Shown here in pieces: positions 1-9,984 of a stretch of DNA of 47,326 nt. How positions within the stretch are numbered: the first letter of the stretch is position 1; every line of letters begins with the position of its first letter. The stretch covers positions 1 through 47,326 of the forward strand of contig NZ_BAGK01000182.1 in the NCBI RefSeq assembly GCF_000308795.1. Direction: 5' to 3'. The notes under the pieces were generated by a model. The model was not told the origin of the DNA. It ran no database searches and saw only the letters and a program-made list of their open reading frames with translations. The translations under genes and the position numbers were made by a program. Source of the DNA: Nocardia thailandica NBRC 100428 (GTDB lineage Bacteria; Actinomycetota; Actinomycetes; Mycobacteriales; Mycobacteriaceae).

Positions 1-2
1 GC

Positions 3-83
3 GGCGCGGAACTGCCCGAACACACCAGGTCCGGCGTGCTGATCGCCGCGCTCGACGACGGCAACGCGCTCACCGAAGTACTT
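3..83 (+). pseudogene. upstream fragment of the LuxR/LAL regulator in another frame
   Basis: Reading frame 3 from the window edge gives peptide text of the kind found in the arm downstream of the ATPase in large LuxR (LAL) regulators: LPEHTR, then LIAALDDGN, then LTEVL. After about base 83 the similarity to this family continues in frame 1 (VDADVLAPAVSARL), while frame 3 becomes arginine-rich nonsense. Frame 1 is closed upstream by a TGA at 40-42. The two pieces look like one gene split by a +1 shift. It could be a genuine mutation or a sequence error. The rest of the ATPase domain would lie before the window. Confidence 0.5.
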
Positions 84-126
84 CGCCGCCACCGGCCGCC
101 GCATCGGAACCACGGTCGACGCCGAC

Positions 127-1968
127 GTGCTCGCCCCCGCCGTGAGCGCGCGGCTGATCGATATCGGCTCTGGCACAGTCACGTTCCGTCATCCCCTGGT
201 CCGCTCGGCGCTGGTCGCGGCGGCGCGGGGGGAGGAGCGCCGCCGGGCGCACCTGGCGCTGGCCGAGGTGCTCGACGGGTCGCCGGATCGTCAGGTGTGG
301 CACCGGGCGGCCGGCGCGGCGGGCGTGGACGAGGACGTGGCCGCGGCGCTGGAGGCGGCCGCCGAGCGCGCCAGGCATCGCGACGGGGCGATCGCGGCGC
401 TCGAACGCGCCGCCGCGCTCAGCGGCGATACCGGACGCCGCGCCGACCGGCTGCTGCGCGCGGCCGAACTGGCCGTGGACTCGGGCCGCCGCGACATCGT
501 CGACCGGCTCATCGACGCCGCGCGCTCGCTACCGCTCACCCCGGAGCAGGAGGCCACCGCGAGCTGGGTGCTCAGCGCGCCCGAGGACGGGATCAGGGAG
601 AGCCCGGCGCGGATCGGCGAACTGGCGGCGCTGGCCGCCGCCGTCGCCGCCGACGGATACCCCGATCCGGCGCTGCGGATCCTGTGGGGTGCGGCCATGC
701 GATGCTTCTGGTCCGAGCCGGGCCCTGATGTCCGGCGCGCGGTCCTGGCCGTCGCCGACTCCCTGGGCATCCCCGACGGCGATCATCGCAAGCTGGCGAT
801 CGATTCGATCGTTGCGCCGTTCGAGCGCGGCGAGCAGGTCCTCGGTCACCTTCGACAGCTGGCGGCCGGCACCGGCCGTGACCCGGAGGTCGACTACTTC
901 CTCAGCAGCGCCGCCTATCAGGTCGGCGCGTTCGATCTGGCGGCCCACTTCGCCGGCGCGGCCGTGCCCGGCTTCCGATCGGCGGGCCGGCTCGGCCTGC
1001 TCACGCGGGCCCTGGCGATCCAGGCGTGGAGCCTGGCCAGGGTCGGTGACCTCGCCGCCGCAGCGCCCATCGCGGCCGAGGCCGCGGCCTTCGCGCTGGA
1101 GACCGGGCAGACATTCATGCACGCCTCCGCCACCGGTGTCCAGGCCGAGATCGCCGCGCTGCGTGGCGATTACGTGATGGCCGCGGCGATCGCCGCCGAC
1201 ACCGAACGGACCGGGCTGGCCGCCGCCGTACGTCCGGTGCTGGCGACCGTGCAGCTCACGCGCGGCATCATCGCGCTGGGCGAGGGCCGTTTCGACGACG
1301 CGTTCACCGATCTGGCCCGCGTCCACGATCCGCTGGACCCGTCGTATTCGCTGGCACTGCGGGTGTGTTTCCTGACCGAGCTCAGCGAGGCCGCGGTGCG
1401 CGCGGGCCGTACCGCGGCCGTCGCGGACCTGCTGCGCGGGCTGGAACCGGTCGCCACCACCACATCCTCACCGGCACTGCACATCGGAATGCGCTATGCC
1501 CGGGCCGTTCTCGCGGGCGACTCGGCCGCGGAGCGGTTCGCCGAGGCGCTGGCGGCCGACCTCACCGGCTGGCCTGCCGAGCGCGGCAGGCTGCATCTGG
1601 CCTACGGCGAGTGGCTGCGCCGCCAGCGCCGGGTGGTCGAATCCCGAACCCACCTGCGCACGGCCAGGGAGATCTTCGACGCCCTCGGCTTCACCGCGTG
1701 GAGCGAACGCGCCCGCCTCGAGCTGCGCAGCGCGGGCGAATCCAGCCCGAACCGCGACCCGGACGCGCGTGAACGGCTGACCCCGCACGAGCTCAGCATC
1801 GCGCAGCTGGCGGCGCAGGGGCTGACGAACCGGGAGATCGGGCAGCGGCTCTTCCTGTCGCATCGGACCGTCAGCACGCACCTGCACAGGATCTTCCCGA
1901 AGCTCGGCATCAGTTCTCGCGGTGATCTCGCCGCGCTGCTGCCGTCCCTGGACGGCCCGGCGGTCTGA
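127..1968 (+). CDS. LuxR-family (LAL-type) transcriptional regulator, C-terminal part
   Basis: This encodes a helical-repeat sensor arm followed by a C-terminal LuxR helix-turn-helix, around residues 550-605 of this reading (TPHELSIAQLAAQGLTNREI, then LFLSHRTVSTHLHRIFPKLG). The GTG at 127 is only the first start in the open frame. The family normally carries an N-terminal AAA ATPase, and the matching text continues upstream in another frame, so the true start is probably outside the window. Such proteins are ATP-dependent activators of nearby operons. The adjacent hydrolase and oxidoreductase genes, which share a leader motif, are the natural target candidates (inference). Whether it is functional is open because of the apparent frameshift. 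Confidence 0.8.
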   Translation: MLAPAVSARLIDIGSGTVTFRHPLVRSALVAAARGEERRRAHLALAEVLDGSPDRQVWHRAAGAAGVDEDVAAALEAAAERARHRDGAIAALERAAALSGDTGRRADRLLRAAELAVDSGRRDIVDRLIDAARSLPLTPEQEATASWVLSAPEDGIRESPARIGELAALAAAVAADGYPDPALRILWGAAMRCFWSEPGPDVRRAVLAVADSLGIPDGDHRKLAIDSIVAPFERGEQVLGHLRQLAAGTGRDPEVDYFLSSAAYQVGAFDLAAHFAGAAVPGFRSAGRLGLLTRALAIQAWSLARVGDLAAAAPIAAEAAAFALETGQTFMHASATGVQAEIAALRGDYVMAAAIAADTERTGLAAAVRPVLATVQLTRGIIALGEGRFDDAFTDLARVHDPLDPSYSLALRVCFLTELSEAAVRAGRTAAVADLLRGLEPVATTTSSPALHIGMRYARAVLAGDSAAERFAEALAADLTGWPAERGRLHLAYGEWLRRQRRVVESRTHLRTAREIFDALGFTAWSERARLELRSAGESSPNRDPDARERLTPHELSIAQLAAQGLTNREIGQRLFLSHRTVSTHLHRIFPKLGISSRGDLAALLPSLDGPAV

Positions 1969-1995
1969 CCGGCACGCGGCGATCGACACCGATTA

Positions 1996-2038
1996 CGTCA
2001 TCCGACGCACGCGGCGGGACCCACCCGCTCCCTAGCGT
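1996..2038 (+). promoter_or_regulatory. leader motif and leaderless-type promoter of the hydrolase gene at 2046
   Basis: CGTCATCCGAC at 1996-2006, followed by a CGGCGGG element, recurs before the gene at 7551 (7502-7512) at almost the same distance from the start codon (50 against 49 bases). GATTACGTCA at 1991-2000 also recurs at 7485-7494. A TAGCGT -10-like hexamer at 2033-2038 ends seven bases before the ATG and no ribosome binding site is visible, suggesting a leaderless transcript. Confidence 0.5.
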
Positions 2039-2045
2039 CGATGCC

Positions 2046-3089
2046 ATGGACATCAATCGACGACGACTCTTCGGCGGCGCGCTCGCGGCGGGCGCCGCCG
2101 GGCTGGCCGCGACCTCCCTGGGCGCCTGCGCCACCGAGGCACCGGCCGCACCCGCCGTCCCCGGCGCCGCGCTGCGGGCAGGCGCGGGAACCAACACGAA
2201 CCTGGGACCGATCAAGTCGATCCAGGCGGGCGTGCTCGACGTCGCCTACGCCGAATTCGGTCCCGCCTCCGGGCAACCCGTGGTGCTGGTGCACGGCTGG
2301 CCCTACGACCCGCACAGCTTCGCCGACGTGGGCCCGCTGCTGGCCGAGTCGGGCTTCCGGGTGCTGGTCCCGTTCCTGCGCGGATACGGGCCGACGCGCT
2401 TCCTGTCCGCGCAGACGCCGCGCAACGGTCAGCAGTCCGCCATCGCGCGCGACATCGTCGACTTCCTGGACGCGCTGCGCATCGACGAAGCGGTGCTCGG
2501 CGGATTCGACTGGGGCGCGCGGACGGTCGACATCATCGCCGCGCTCTGGCCGGAGCGGGTCGCGGCGCTGGTCGCGGTGAGCGGGTACATCGTCACCCAG
2601 CTCGCGGCCCAGCAGCAGCCGCTGGCGCCCGCCGCGGAGCTCGGCTGGTGGTATCAGTACTACTTCGCCACCGAACGCGGGCGACTCGGCTACGCGCGCC
2701 ATCGCCACGACTTCAACAGGCTGATCTGGCGGAATGCCTCTCCGGCCTGGGATTTCGACGAGGCGACCTATCAGCGCAGCGGCGCGGCCTTCGACAATCC
2801 CGACCACGTCGACATCGTCATCTCCAACTACCGCTGGCGGCTCGGCCTTGCCCCGGGCGAAGCGCGATACGACGACGACGAGCAGCGCCTGTCGACCGGG
2901 CCGGTCATCCCGGTCCCGGCCATCACGATCGCCAGCGACTTCGACGGCGCGGCCGGGGACGGAAAGGCCTACCGGGGAAAGTTCACCGGGAAGTACGAAC
3001 ACCGGGTGCTCGACGGCATCGGTCACAACGTCCCGCAGGAAGCGCCACGGCCGTTCGCGCAGGCGATCGTCGACGCCGCCCGGATGTGA
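2046..3089 (+). CDS. exported alpha/beta hydrolase, epoxide-hydrolase-like (Tat lipoprotein)
   Basis: This is a 347-residue protein. The N-terminus has a twin-arginine motif (NRRRLFGG, residues 4-11) and an apolar stretch ending in a lipobox, LGAC, with the lipidated Cys at 28, so it is probably a Tat-exported lipoprotein. The hydrolase fold follows: the HGWP oxyanion motif at 82-85, a nucleophile elbow GGFDWGAR with Asp154 where esterases have Ser, and a C-terminal GIGHNVPQE His at about 327. An Asp nucleophile with HGxP is the signature of epoxide hydrolases and haloalkane dehalogenases; the substrate is unknown. It stands alone on the plus strand, facing the aldehyde dehydrogenase across a strong hairpin. 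The start is the second of two close ATGs and the only one in frame. Confidence 0.85.
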   Translation: MDINRRRLFGGALAAGAAGLAATSLGACATEAPAAPAVPGAALRAGAGTNTNLGPIKSIQAGVLDVAYAEFGPASGQPVVLVHGWPYDPHSFADVGPLLAESGFRVLVPFLRGYGPTRFLSAQTPRNGQQSAIARDIVDFLDALRIDEAVLGGFDWGARTVDIIAALWPERVAALVAVSGYIVTQLAAQQQPLAPAAELGWWYQYYFATERGRLGYARHRHDFNRLIWRNASPAWDFDEATYQRSGAAFDNPDHVDIVISNYRWRLGLAPGEARYDDDEQRLSTGPVIPVPAITIASDFDGAAGDGKAYRGKFTGKYEHRVLDGIGHNVPQEAPRPFAQAIVDAARM

Positions 3090-3113
3090 AGGAAGCCACC
3101 GCCACACACGCGT

Positions 3114-3148
3114 ACTCCGGCGCCGGGCGGGCCGCCCGGCGCCGGAGT
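3114..3148. terminator. bidirectional terminator hairpin
   Basis: This is a perfect 17-base inverted repeat (3114-3130 and 3132-3148) with one central base, lying exactly between the convergent ends of the hydrolase and aldehyde dehydrogenase genes. There is no T-tract, which is common for actinomycete terminators. Confidence 0.75.
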
Positions 3149-3153
3149 GCCGT

Positions 3154-4592
3154 CTACAGGGTGATGGTCTGGTACTCGGTGTACTGGCCCAGCCCGACCG
3201 CACCGAACTCGCGGCCGATTCCGCTGGCCTTGAAGCCACCGAACGGGCCGTCGAATCCCACCGGCGCGCCGTTGACGGTGACCGTTCCCGCCCGGATGCG
3301 GCGCGCGAACGCCAGGGCGGCGTCCTCGTCGGCCGACCACACGCCGCCGGAGAGCCCGTAGTCGGAGTCGTCGGCGATGCGCAGGGCGTCGTCCAGGCCG
3401 TCGTAGGGGATCACCACCAGGACCGGGCCGAAGATCTCCTCACGCGCGATCCGCATGGCCGGGGTCACATCGGCGAAGACCGTCGGAGTGACGTAGAAGC
3501 CGTCGCCCAGGCCGGGCGGCAGGTGCGGGCCACCGCAGACCAGCCGCGCCCCCTCCGCGATGCCGAGCTCGATGTAGTCGCGGACCCGCCGCTGCTGATC
3601 ACCGCGCACCATCGGCCCGATGAAGGTACGCGGATCGCTCGGATCACCGACCGGCAGCGACTCCACCAGCGCGGCGAGCGCGGCCACCACCTCCGCGTAC
3701 CGGCTGCGCGGGGCGAGGATCCGGGTATGGGCGATGCAGGATTCGCCGTTGTTCAGCAGGGAACCGAACTTCAGGCCCGCCGTCACCGCGGTCAGGTCGG
3801 CGTCCGGCAGGATCACCGCCGCCGACTTCCCGCCCAGCTCGAGGCTGACGCGCTTGAGCTGAGCGCCCGCGATGGCGGCGATGCGCCTGCCCGCCCCGGT
3901 CGAGCCGGTGAACGCGATCTTGTCCACCCGGGGATGCGAGATCAGGTACTCACTGGTGTCGCGGTCGGCAGGCAGCACGCTGAGGACACCGTCGGGGAGC
4001 CCGACCTGATCCATCAGCTCGGCCAGCACGCCCATGCTCAGCGAATTCTCCGGAGATGCCTTGAGCACCACCGAGTTCCCGGCGAGCAGGGCGGGCAGGA
4101 GCTTCGCGGTCGCGGCCGCGAAGGGCGAATTCCACGGAATCACCGCCGCGACCACGCCGACCGGTTCCCGGCGGACCACCGTGCGGACCGGATCGGACGG
4201 GTCCGACGGGGCGAGCTCGCGTTCCCACGGAAAGTCTTCTGCCGCGGCGAAATAGGCGCGTGCCTGCCGCGTCAGTCCCGCCTGGCCCGCCGTGGTGAAC
4301 CACGCGGCCGAACCGTTCTCGGCGGTGATGAGCGCGGCGATGCGCTCGGCTCGGGCGGCACGCAACTCGTCGAAGCGCCGGAGCGTTTCGATGCGGACGG
4401 CCGGTGGGGTGTCGCGCCAGACGCGGCTGTCGAAGGCGGCGGCGGCCGCCGCCACCGCCCTGTCCACGTCCGTGGGGTGCGCCTGCGCCGCCCGGCCGAT
4501 CACCGAACGATCGTGCGGAGACAGGATCTCCAGCAGGGCGGGCTCGCTGGCCTCGGTCCACCTGCCGCCGAGGTAGAGCCGGTCGTAGGTGA

Positions 4593-4596
<4 letters not shown>
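3154..4596 (-). CDS. NAD(P)-dependent aldehyde dehydrogenase
   Basis: This is a 480-residue member of the aldehyde dehydrogenase superfamily, of usual length, that oxidises an aldehyde to the acid. Visible motifs are the PWN motif (Asn156), the cofactor loop FTGSTGAG (229-236), the general base in LELGGKS (Glu253), the catalytic Cys287 in NNGESC, and EEIFGPV. The GTG start overlaps the TGA of the upstream flavoprotein as GTGA, so translation is coupled. It is the last gene of the four-gene minus-strand operon. The substrate is not evident; the operon suggests an aldehyde formed during breakdown or detoxification of an ester or epoxide (inference). Confidence 0.93.
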
Positions 4597-6050
<1,454 letters not shown>

Positions 6051-6067
6051 GTTGTTTCCCTTCTCGA

Positions 6068-6514
6068 TCAGCGGCCGGGCGCGCGCTGGGTGACTTCCTG
6101 CAGGTACCAGCCGTTGCCGTCGGGATCGGTGAACGCGGCGAAGGAGCCGTAGGAACGCCGCTGCGGGTCGGCGCCCGGCACCCGGTGCGCGGCGTCGGGG
6201 TGGTGGAACACGCCGGTGGCGTCGCGGAAGGGGCCGTCGACCGCGACACCGCGCCCGGCCAGCTCCGCGACGGCCCGCTCGATGTCGGCGACGATGAGGT
6301 GCAGGCCGTGCGTGGAACCCGGTGCGGCCGCGGCGACTCCGGTGCCGAAGATGATCGAGCATCCCGAGCCGGGCGGGGTGACCTGCACGACCCGATAGCC
6401 GTCGTCGACGGGGAAATCGGCGTCGAGCCGGAAGCCGAGCCGGTCGACGTAGAAGGCCTTGGCGCGGTCGACGTCGGTGACGGGCAGCACGACGACTTCC
6501 AGTTTCATGTCCAT
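6068..6514 (-). CDS. VOC superfamily (glyoxalase/bleomycin-resistance fold) protein
   Basis: This is a 148-residue protein with two beta-alpha-beta-beta-beta halves. The first begins KLEVVVLPVTDVDRAKAFYV and the second begins near HGLHLIVADI. Typical end motifs are FTDPDGNGW and YLQEV. VOC proteins bind a metal or small ligand and act as lyases, dioxygenases or binding proteins; the role here cannot be read from the sequence. AGGAG lies ten bases before the first ATG, which favours it over a second ATG two codons later. It sits in the middle of the operon, 33 bases after the exported hydrolase gene. Confidence 0.85.
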   Translation of the reverse strand: MDMKLEVVVLPVTDVDRAKAFYVDRLGFRLDADFPVDDGYRVVQVTPPGSGCSIIFGTGVAAAAPGSTHGLHLIVADIERAVAELAGRGVAVDGPFRDATGVFHHPDAAHRVPGADPQRRSYGSFAAFTDPDGNGWYLQEVTQRAPGR

Positions 6515-6547
6515 GATCGGTGTTCTCCTCGAGGGTTGTGGTGATGG

Positions 6548-7375
6548 TCAGCGGGTGGCGGCCTGCTCGATGACGTCGGCGACCACATCGGGATGCGAGA
6601 CGGCCACCGAATGCGACGCGGCGACCTCGGTGATTCGGGAGTGCGCCCGCTCGGCCATGAACCGCTGCGCGGCGGCCGGGATGTTGAGGTCCTGGGTGGT
6701 GACCACCGACCAGCTCGGCTTGTCGGCCCACGCGGCCACGGTGGCCTTCTCCTCGAGCGCGGCCTGCGCGATGGGGCGCTGGGCGGCGGCGGCCAGCGCG
6801 GCACGCTCGGCGGGCACGTCGGCGGCGAACTGGGCGGGGAACTTCGTCCGCTGGATGTAGAGATCGGTGCCCGCGCTGCCGTCCGCCGCGGTGAACGGGA
6901 CCGGGTCGAGAGTGCCGGGAAGGGTGGAACCGGGGAACTTGTTCGTCAGCTCCAGCGCGGTCTCCCCCGGGGCCGGCTGGAAGGCCGCCACGTAGACCAG
7001 CGAGCGAACCTGGTCGTTGCCCGCGGCGGCCGCGCTGATCACCGACCCGCCGTAGGAGTGCCCGACCAGGACCACCGGGCCCTGGATGTGGTCGATCACG
7101 CTGCGCACGACCGCCGCGTCCGCGGCGGGCCCCCGCAGCGGATTGGCCACCGCGACAACGGGATACCGGTCGGCGATGAGCTTGCCGACGACGTCGTTCC
7201 AGCTGGAGCCGTCCGCGAACGCGCCGTGGACCAGGACCACGGTGGGCCGCGGCGCATCCGGTGCCGGTCCGGCCGCTGTGGTGGTGCTCGCGCTGCAGGC
7301 GACGGCGAGGGCGCCCGCGGCGACGGCGGCCGTGGCCGCGGCGATGATTCGGTGCGGACGGCGGATGTCGACCAT
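6548..7375 (-). CDS. exported alpha/beta hydrolase (Ser esterase type)
   Basis: This is a 275-residue protein. An N-terminal signal segment runs to about residue 28 (ending LAVAC, a weak lipobox). The hydrolase fold follows with VVLVHGAFADGSSW, a serine nucleophile elbow GHSYGGS and a C-terminal SHSVAVSHP His. It resembles small alpha/beta hydrolases annotated as esterases or non-haem peroxidase homologues. The start was chosen at the ATG preceded by AAAGGA eight bases upstream, rather than 35 codons further up. It is the first gene of the minus-strand operon that continues into VOC, flavoprotein and aldehyde dehydrogenase, and is divergent from 7551. The substrate is unknown. Confidence 0.85.
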   Translation of the reverse strand: MVDIRRPHRIIAAATAAVAAGALAVACSASTTTAAGPAPDAPRPTVVLVHGAFADGSSWNDVVGKLIADRYPVVAVANPLRGPAADAAVVRSVIDHIQGPVVLVGHSYGGSVISAAAAGNDQVRSLVYVAAFQPAPGETALELTNKFPGSTLPGTLDPVPFTAADGSAGTDLYIQRTKFPAQFAADVPAERAALAAAAQRPIAQAALEEKATVAAWADKPSWSVVTTQDLNIPAAAQRFMAERAHSRITEVAASHSVAVSHPDVVADVIEQAATR

Positions 7376-7468
7376 GTCGATGGTCCTTTCGAACGAACGG
7401 TGCGGTGGGGGTGGTTCCACCTTGGGCCGCACCCCACGGGCGCCACATCTGTCATCTGACGCCGACCA

Positions 7469-7512
7469 TGACGTAGTCACCCGCGATTACGTCACCGCGT
7501 GCGTCATCCGAC
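7469..7512. promoter_or_regulatory. divergent operator region between 7375 and 7551
   Basis: TGACGTAGTC (7469-7478), a six-base spacer and GATTACGTCA (7485-7494) form an inverted repeat with one mismatch. CGTCATCCGAC follows at 7502-7512. Both GATTACGTCA and CGTCATCCGAC are also found before the gene at 2046. This is probably the binding site of a shared regulator, perhaps the neighbouring LuxR protein. Confidence 0.5.
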
Positions 7513-7550
7513 AGATTCGGCGGGTGTGCGCCGGCGGCGATCGTTGAGCC

Positions 7551-7982
7551 ATGACGACGATCCGCTTCCACCTGCTGTCCACCCTGACTCCCGCCGAGGT
7601 CGTGCACGTGCTCACCGACTTCGGGCCCACCCGCCCCGAGACCTGGTCGAACTCCATCGACGCCGAGCACTTCGTCGTGCACGACCGGGGCGAGACCTGG
7701 GCCGAGGTCACCGAGGGCACCGCCTCCGCCTGGGAACGCGCCCGCTACGACTGGGACCCCGCGGGCGACACCGTCACCGTCACCACGCTGGACTCCAAAC
7801 TGTTCGGCGCGGGCGGCGGCTGGGTCTTCCGTGCCACACCCACCGAGCGGGGCACGCGCGTCGATGTCGAACTGACCCGCACGCCCACGGCGGTCAAGGG
7901 CAGGCTCCTGGCGGCGCTGCTGCCGCTGGTCGGGCCGTCCTCGCTGCGCAAGTCCTTCGCCGCACCGCTGCGGGCCGCGTGA
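7551..7982 (+). CDS. SRPBCC/START-like protein
   Basis: This is a 143-residue cytosolic protein with no signal sequence. The pattern is an N-terminal strand, a helical segment, then alternating strands with conserved-looking WERARYDWDP and GGWVFRATPT stretches and a C-terminal amphipathic helix containing LLPLVG. That is the layout of SRPBCC (polyketide cyclase/START) ligand-binding proteins; the assignment rests on fold pattern only. No clear ribosome binding site precedes the ATG. It is the first gene of a short plus-strand series with the 49-residue ORF and the DUF308-like gene, and probably answers to the same regulator as the divergent operon. Confidence 0.65.
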   Translation: MTTIRFHLLSTLTPAEVVHVLTDFGPTRPETWSNSIDAEHFVVHDRGETWAEVTEGTASAWERARYDWDPAGDTVTVTTLDSKLFGAGGGWVFRATPTERGTRVDVELTRTPTAVKGRLLAALLPLVGPSSLRKSFAAPLRAA

Positions 7983-8043
7983 TGTCCGGGCCGCTGACAC
8001 CCGGCGCCCACGCCTTCGAACGGTCGGCCGACCGGAGCAGGCG

Positions 8044-8193
8044 ATGACCGAACAGGCCTTCATCGCAGCGCTGTTCGTGACCGGCCCGATCGCGATGGTG
8101 ATCTGGTCGGAAGCCGCCGTCCTGCACGGCCGCGGCCCCACTGCGCGTGAACTCCTCGGCCGAACCCGGCCCGAACGAACGGAAATCCCATGA
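8044..8193 (+). CDS. small single-helix membrane protein (49 aa)
   Basis: The ATG at 8044 follows GGAG with six bases between, and the ORF ends in an ATGA overlap with the start of the DUF308-like gene at 8190. It encodes 49 residues: one apolar stretch (FIAALFVTGPIAMVIW, residues 6-21) and a basic C-terminus. The good ribosome site and stop/start overlap make it a likely real small gene. The role is unknown; the coupling suggests it accompanies the next membrane protein. Confidence 0.55.
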   Translation: MTEQAFIAALFVTGPIAMVIWSEAAVLHGRGPTARELLGRTRPERTEIP

Positions 8194-8771
8194 GTACGAC
8201 CGCAATACCGACCGTTCCGACGTCGGAACGGTCGGCGGTGATCCGCCTGTCGCTGGGGCGCGGTGTCCTGGCCATCGGGTGGGCGGCAGCCTTCGCCGTC
8301 GTGAGCGACACCCTCGACGGGGCGGCCGTGGCGCTGCTCGTCGCCTATCCGCTGATCGACGCCGTGTCGTCGCTGATCGACCACCGCGGCATGCCCGACG
8401 GACCCGAACGCCGGGTGACGGCGCTCAACGGCGCGCTCGGCGCGGTCGTCGCCGCCGCGCTCGGGTTCGCAGGGGCCGCCGGCGGCGCGGGCACGGTGCT
8501 CGGCGTCTTCGGGGCCTGGGCCGTGGTGTCGGGCGCGGCACAGCTCACCGTCGGCCTGCGCCGCCGTGGCCCGGTGTTCGGCCGGCAGTGGCCGACGCTG
8601 ATCTCCGGCGGCCTGTCCTTCCTGGTCGGCCTCACCTACCTGGCCCAGGCCACCGGCGATTCGCCGTCGCTACACGTGCTGTCCGTGTACGCCACCGGCG
8701 GCGGCGTCTTCTTCATCGCCCAGGCCGCGCTGCTGGCGTGGACCTCACGCCAGGTCGGCAAAAGACCCTGA
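8190..8771 (+). CDS. DUF308-like integral membrane protein
   Basis: This is a 193-residue protein with about six apolar segments in three hairpins, for example GRGVLAIGWAAAFAVV, NGALGAVVAAALGFAGAAGG and VYATGGGVFFIAQAALLAW. The hairpin repeats and length fit the DUF308 (HdeD-like) family, whose members are often linked to stress responses but lack a defined activity. The start overlaps the preceding small ORF (ATGA), so translation is probably coupled. The short cytosolic tail ends KRP. Confidence 0.7.
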   Translation: MSTTAIPTVPTSERSAVIRLSLGRGVLAIGWAAAFAVVSDTLDGAAVALLVAYPLIDAVSSLIDHRGMPDGPERRVTALNGALGAVVAAALGFAGAAGGAGTVLGVFGAWAVVSGAAQLTVGLRRRGPVFGRQWPTLISGGLSFLVGLTYLAQATGDSPSLHVLSVYATGGGVFFIAQAALLAWTSRQVGKRP

Positions 8772-8917
8772 CGACTACGAGAATTCGACACACCAGCCGC
8801 CGCCGGCCACGTGCCTGGTCTGCTCTCCCACTGCCGACAGACGCTCCCGGGCCGCGATCGACCGATTCCTCACGGGGATCCCCGGGTGATGGCCGCGCGG
8901 AGGACCGCCGAGCCCGC

Positions 8918-8940
8918 CCCCGGACCCTGACGATCCGGGG
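8918..8940. terminator. hairpin between the convergent DUF308-like and LysR genes
   Basis: CCCCGGA (8918-8924) pairs with TCCGGGG (8934-8940) around a nine-base loop. A second pairing, GGACCC with GGGTCC, overlaps it. The rest of 8772-8943 shows no gene. Confidence 0.5.
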
Positions 8941-8943
8941 TCC

Positions 8944-9849
8944 CTACTCGGCGACGTTCTCGGCCAACGCGTTCCGGGCGAGGTCGCGCAGCCAGGTGTG
9001 GGCGGGGTCGGTGTCGTAGCGCTGATGCCACGACAGGTACACTGCGGCGTCGGGCACCTCGAGTGGCAGCGCGAGCAGCGCGAGGCCGAGGTCGGCCGCG
9101 GCGGCCAGGGCGGTCGCCGCGGGCGCGGTGACCAGGACGTCGGACGCGCGCGCGATCCGGAACGCGGCGTGCTCGGTGGGCACGGCGGCCACCACCCGGC
9201 GGGTGAGGCCCCGGCGGGCGAGTTCGTCGTCGAGCAGGTTGGCCATCGTGCCCCGGCGGGAGATGGTGACGTGCTCGGCGTCGGCGTACTCGGCGACGGT
9301 GATCGTCTCGCCGAGGGCCAGTGGATGCCCGCGGCGCGCCACGACGACGTGACGGGTGCGTGCCACTTGTTCGGCCCGGATCTCCGGAGTGGTCGGCCGG
9401 TCCGCGTTCGCGGCGAGATCGACTTCGCCGCGGCGCAATTCGGGGGTGTCGACGCTGGACTCCGCGAGGAAGCGCAGGCGCACCCCCGGCGCCCGCTCGC
9501 GCACCGAGGACAACAGCGCCGGGCCTGCCAGCGCGACGAGCGAGTCGTGCCAGCGCAGCGTGAAGGTCCGGTCGAGGGTGTCGAGGTCGAGCACGCGACT
9601 GGGCGCGAGGACTCCGCGCACCTGGGCCAGCAGGTCGTGTACCTGCGCCCGGATCGCGAGGGCATAGGGCGTGGGAACCATCGTCCGCCCGGTGCGCACC
9701 AGGATCTGGTCCCCGGTGGTGCGCCGTATCCGCCCGAGGCTGCGGCTCATCGCCGGTGGCGTCACGTGCAACCGCTCGGCGGCGCCCGCCACGCTGCCCT
9801 CCTCCAGCAGGGCATCGAGGGCCGCGAGCAGATTCAGATCCAATTGCAT
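8944..9849 (-). CDS. LysR-family transcriptional regulator
   Basis: This is a 301-residue protein of family length. The winged helix-turn-helix spans about 1-60 (LDLNLLAALDALLEEGSVAG, then AAERLHVTPPAMSRSLGRIR) and an effector-binding LysR substrate domain follows from about 90. The start MQLDLNLL was chosen because a TAGGAT -10-like hexamer ends seven bases before this ATG and no ribosome site is visible, consistent with a leaderless message. An ATG three codons upstream is the alternative. It is divergent from the inositol-monophosphatase-like gene and is probably its regulator, as is usual for the family. Confidence 0.92.
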   Translation of the reverse strand: MQLDLNLLAALDALLEEGSVAGAAERLHVTPPAMSRSLGRIRRTTGDQILVRTGRTMVPTPYALAIRAQVHDLLAQVRGVLAPSRVLDLDTLDRTFTLRWHDSLVALAGPALLSSVRERAPGVRLRFLAESSVDTPELRRGEVDLAANADRPTTPEIRAEQVARTRHVVVARRGHPLALGETITVAEYADAEHVTISRRGTMANLLDDELARRGLTRRVVAAVPTEHAAFRIARASDVLVTAPAATALAAAADLGLALLALPLEVPDAAVYLSWHQRYDTDPAHTWLRDLARNALAENVAE

Positions 9850-9880
9850 GACAGTCATCCTAGGCGTGCTCAGCATGCAC

Positions 9881-9909
9881 TTGTCGTTAACTGTCGGTGG
9901 GCATAGCGT
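9881..9909 (+). promoter_or_regulatory. promoter of the gene at 9985
   Basis: TTGTCG (9881-9886), a 17-base spacer and TAGCGT (9904-9909) make a well-spaced -35/-10 pair. The TAGCGTCGA at the -10 is the same nonamer as before the gene at 2046. The oppositely oriented LysR -10 (9862-9857) lies beside it, so the promoters are face to face. Confidence 0.6.
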
Positions 9910-9984
9910 CGAAGACGAACACGGACCAGCCGGTTCCACCCGGCGGCCCGATCCCGAACCCCCTCACCGACAAGGAGTTTCGTC

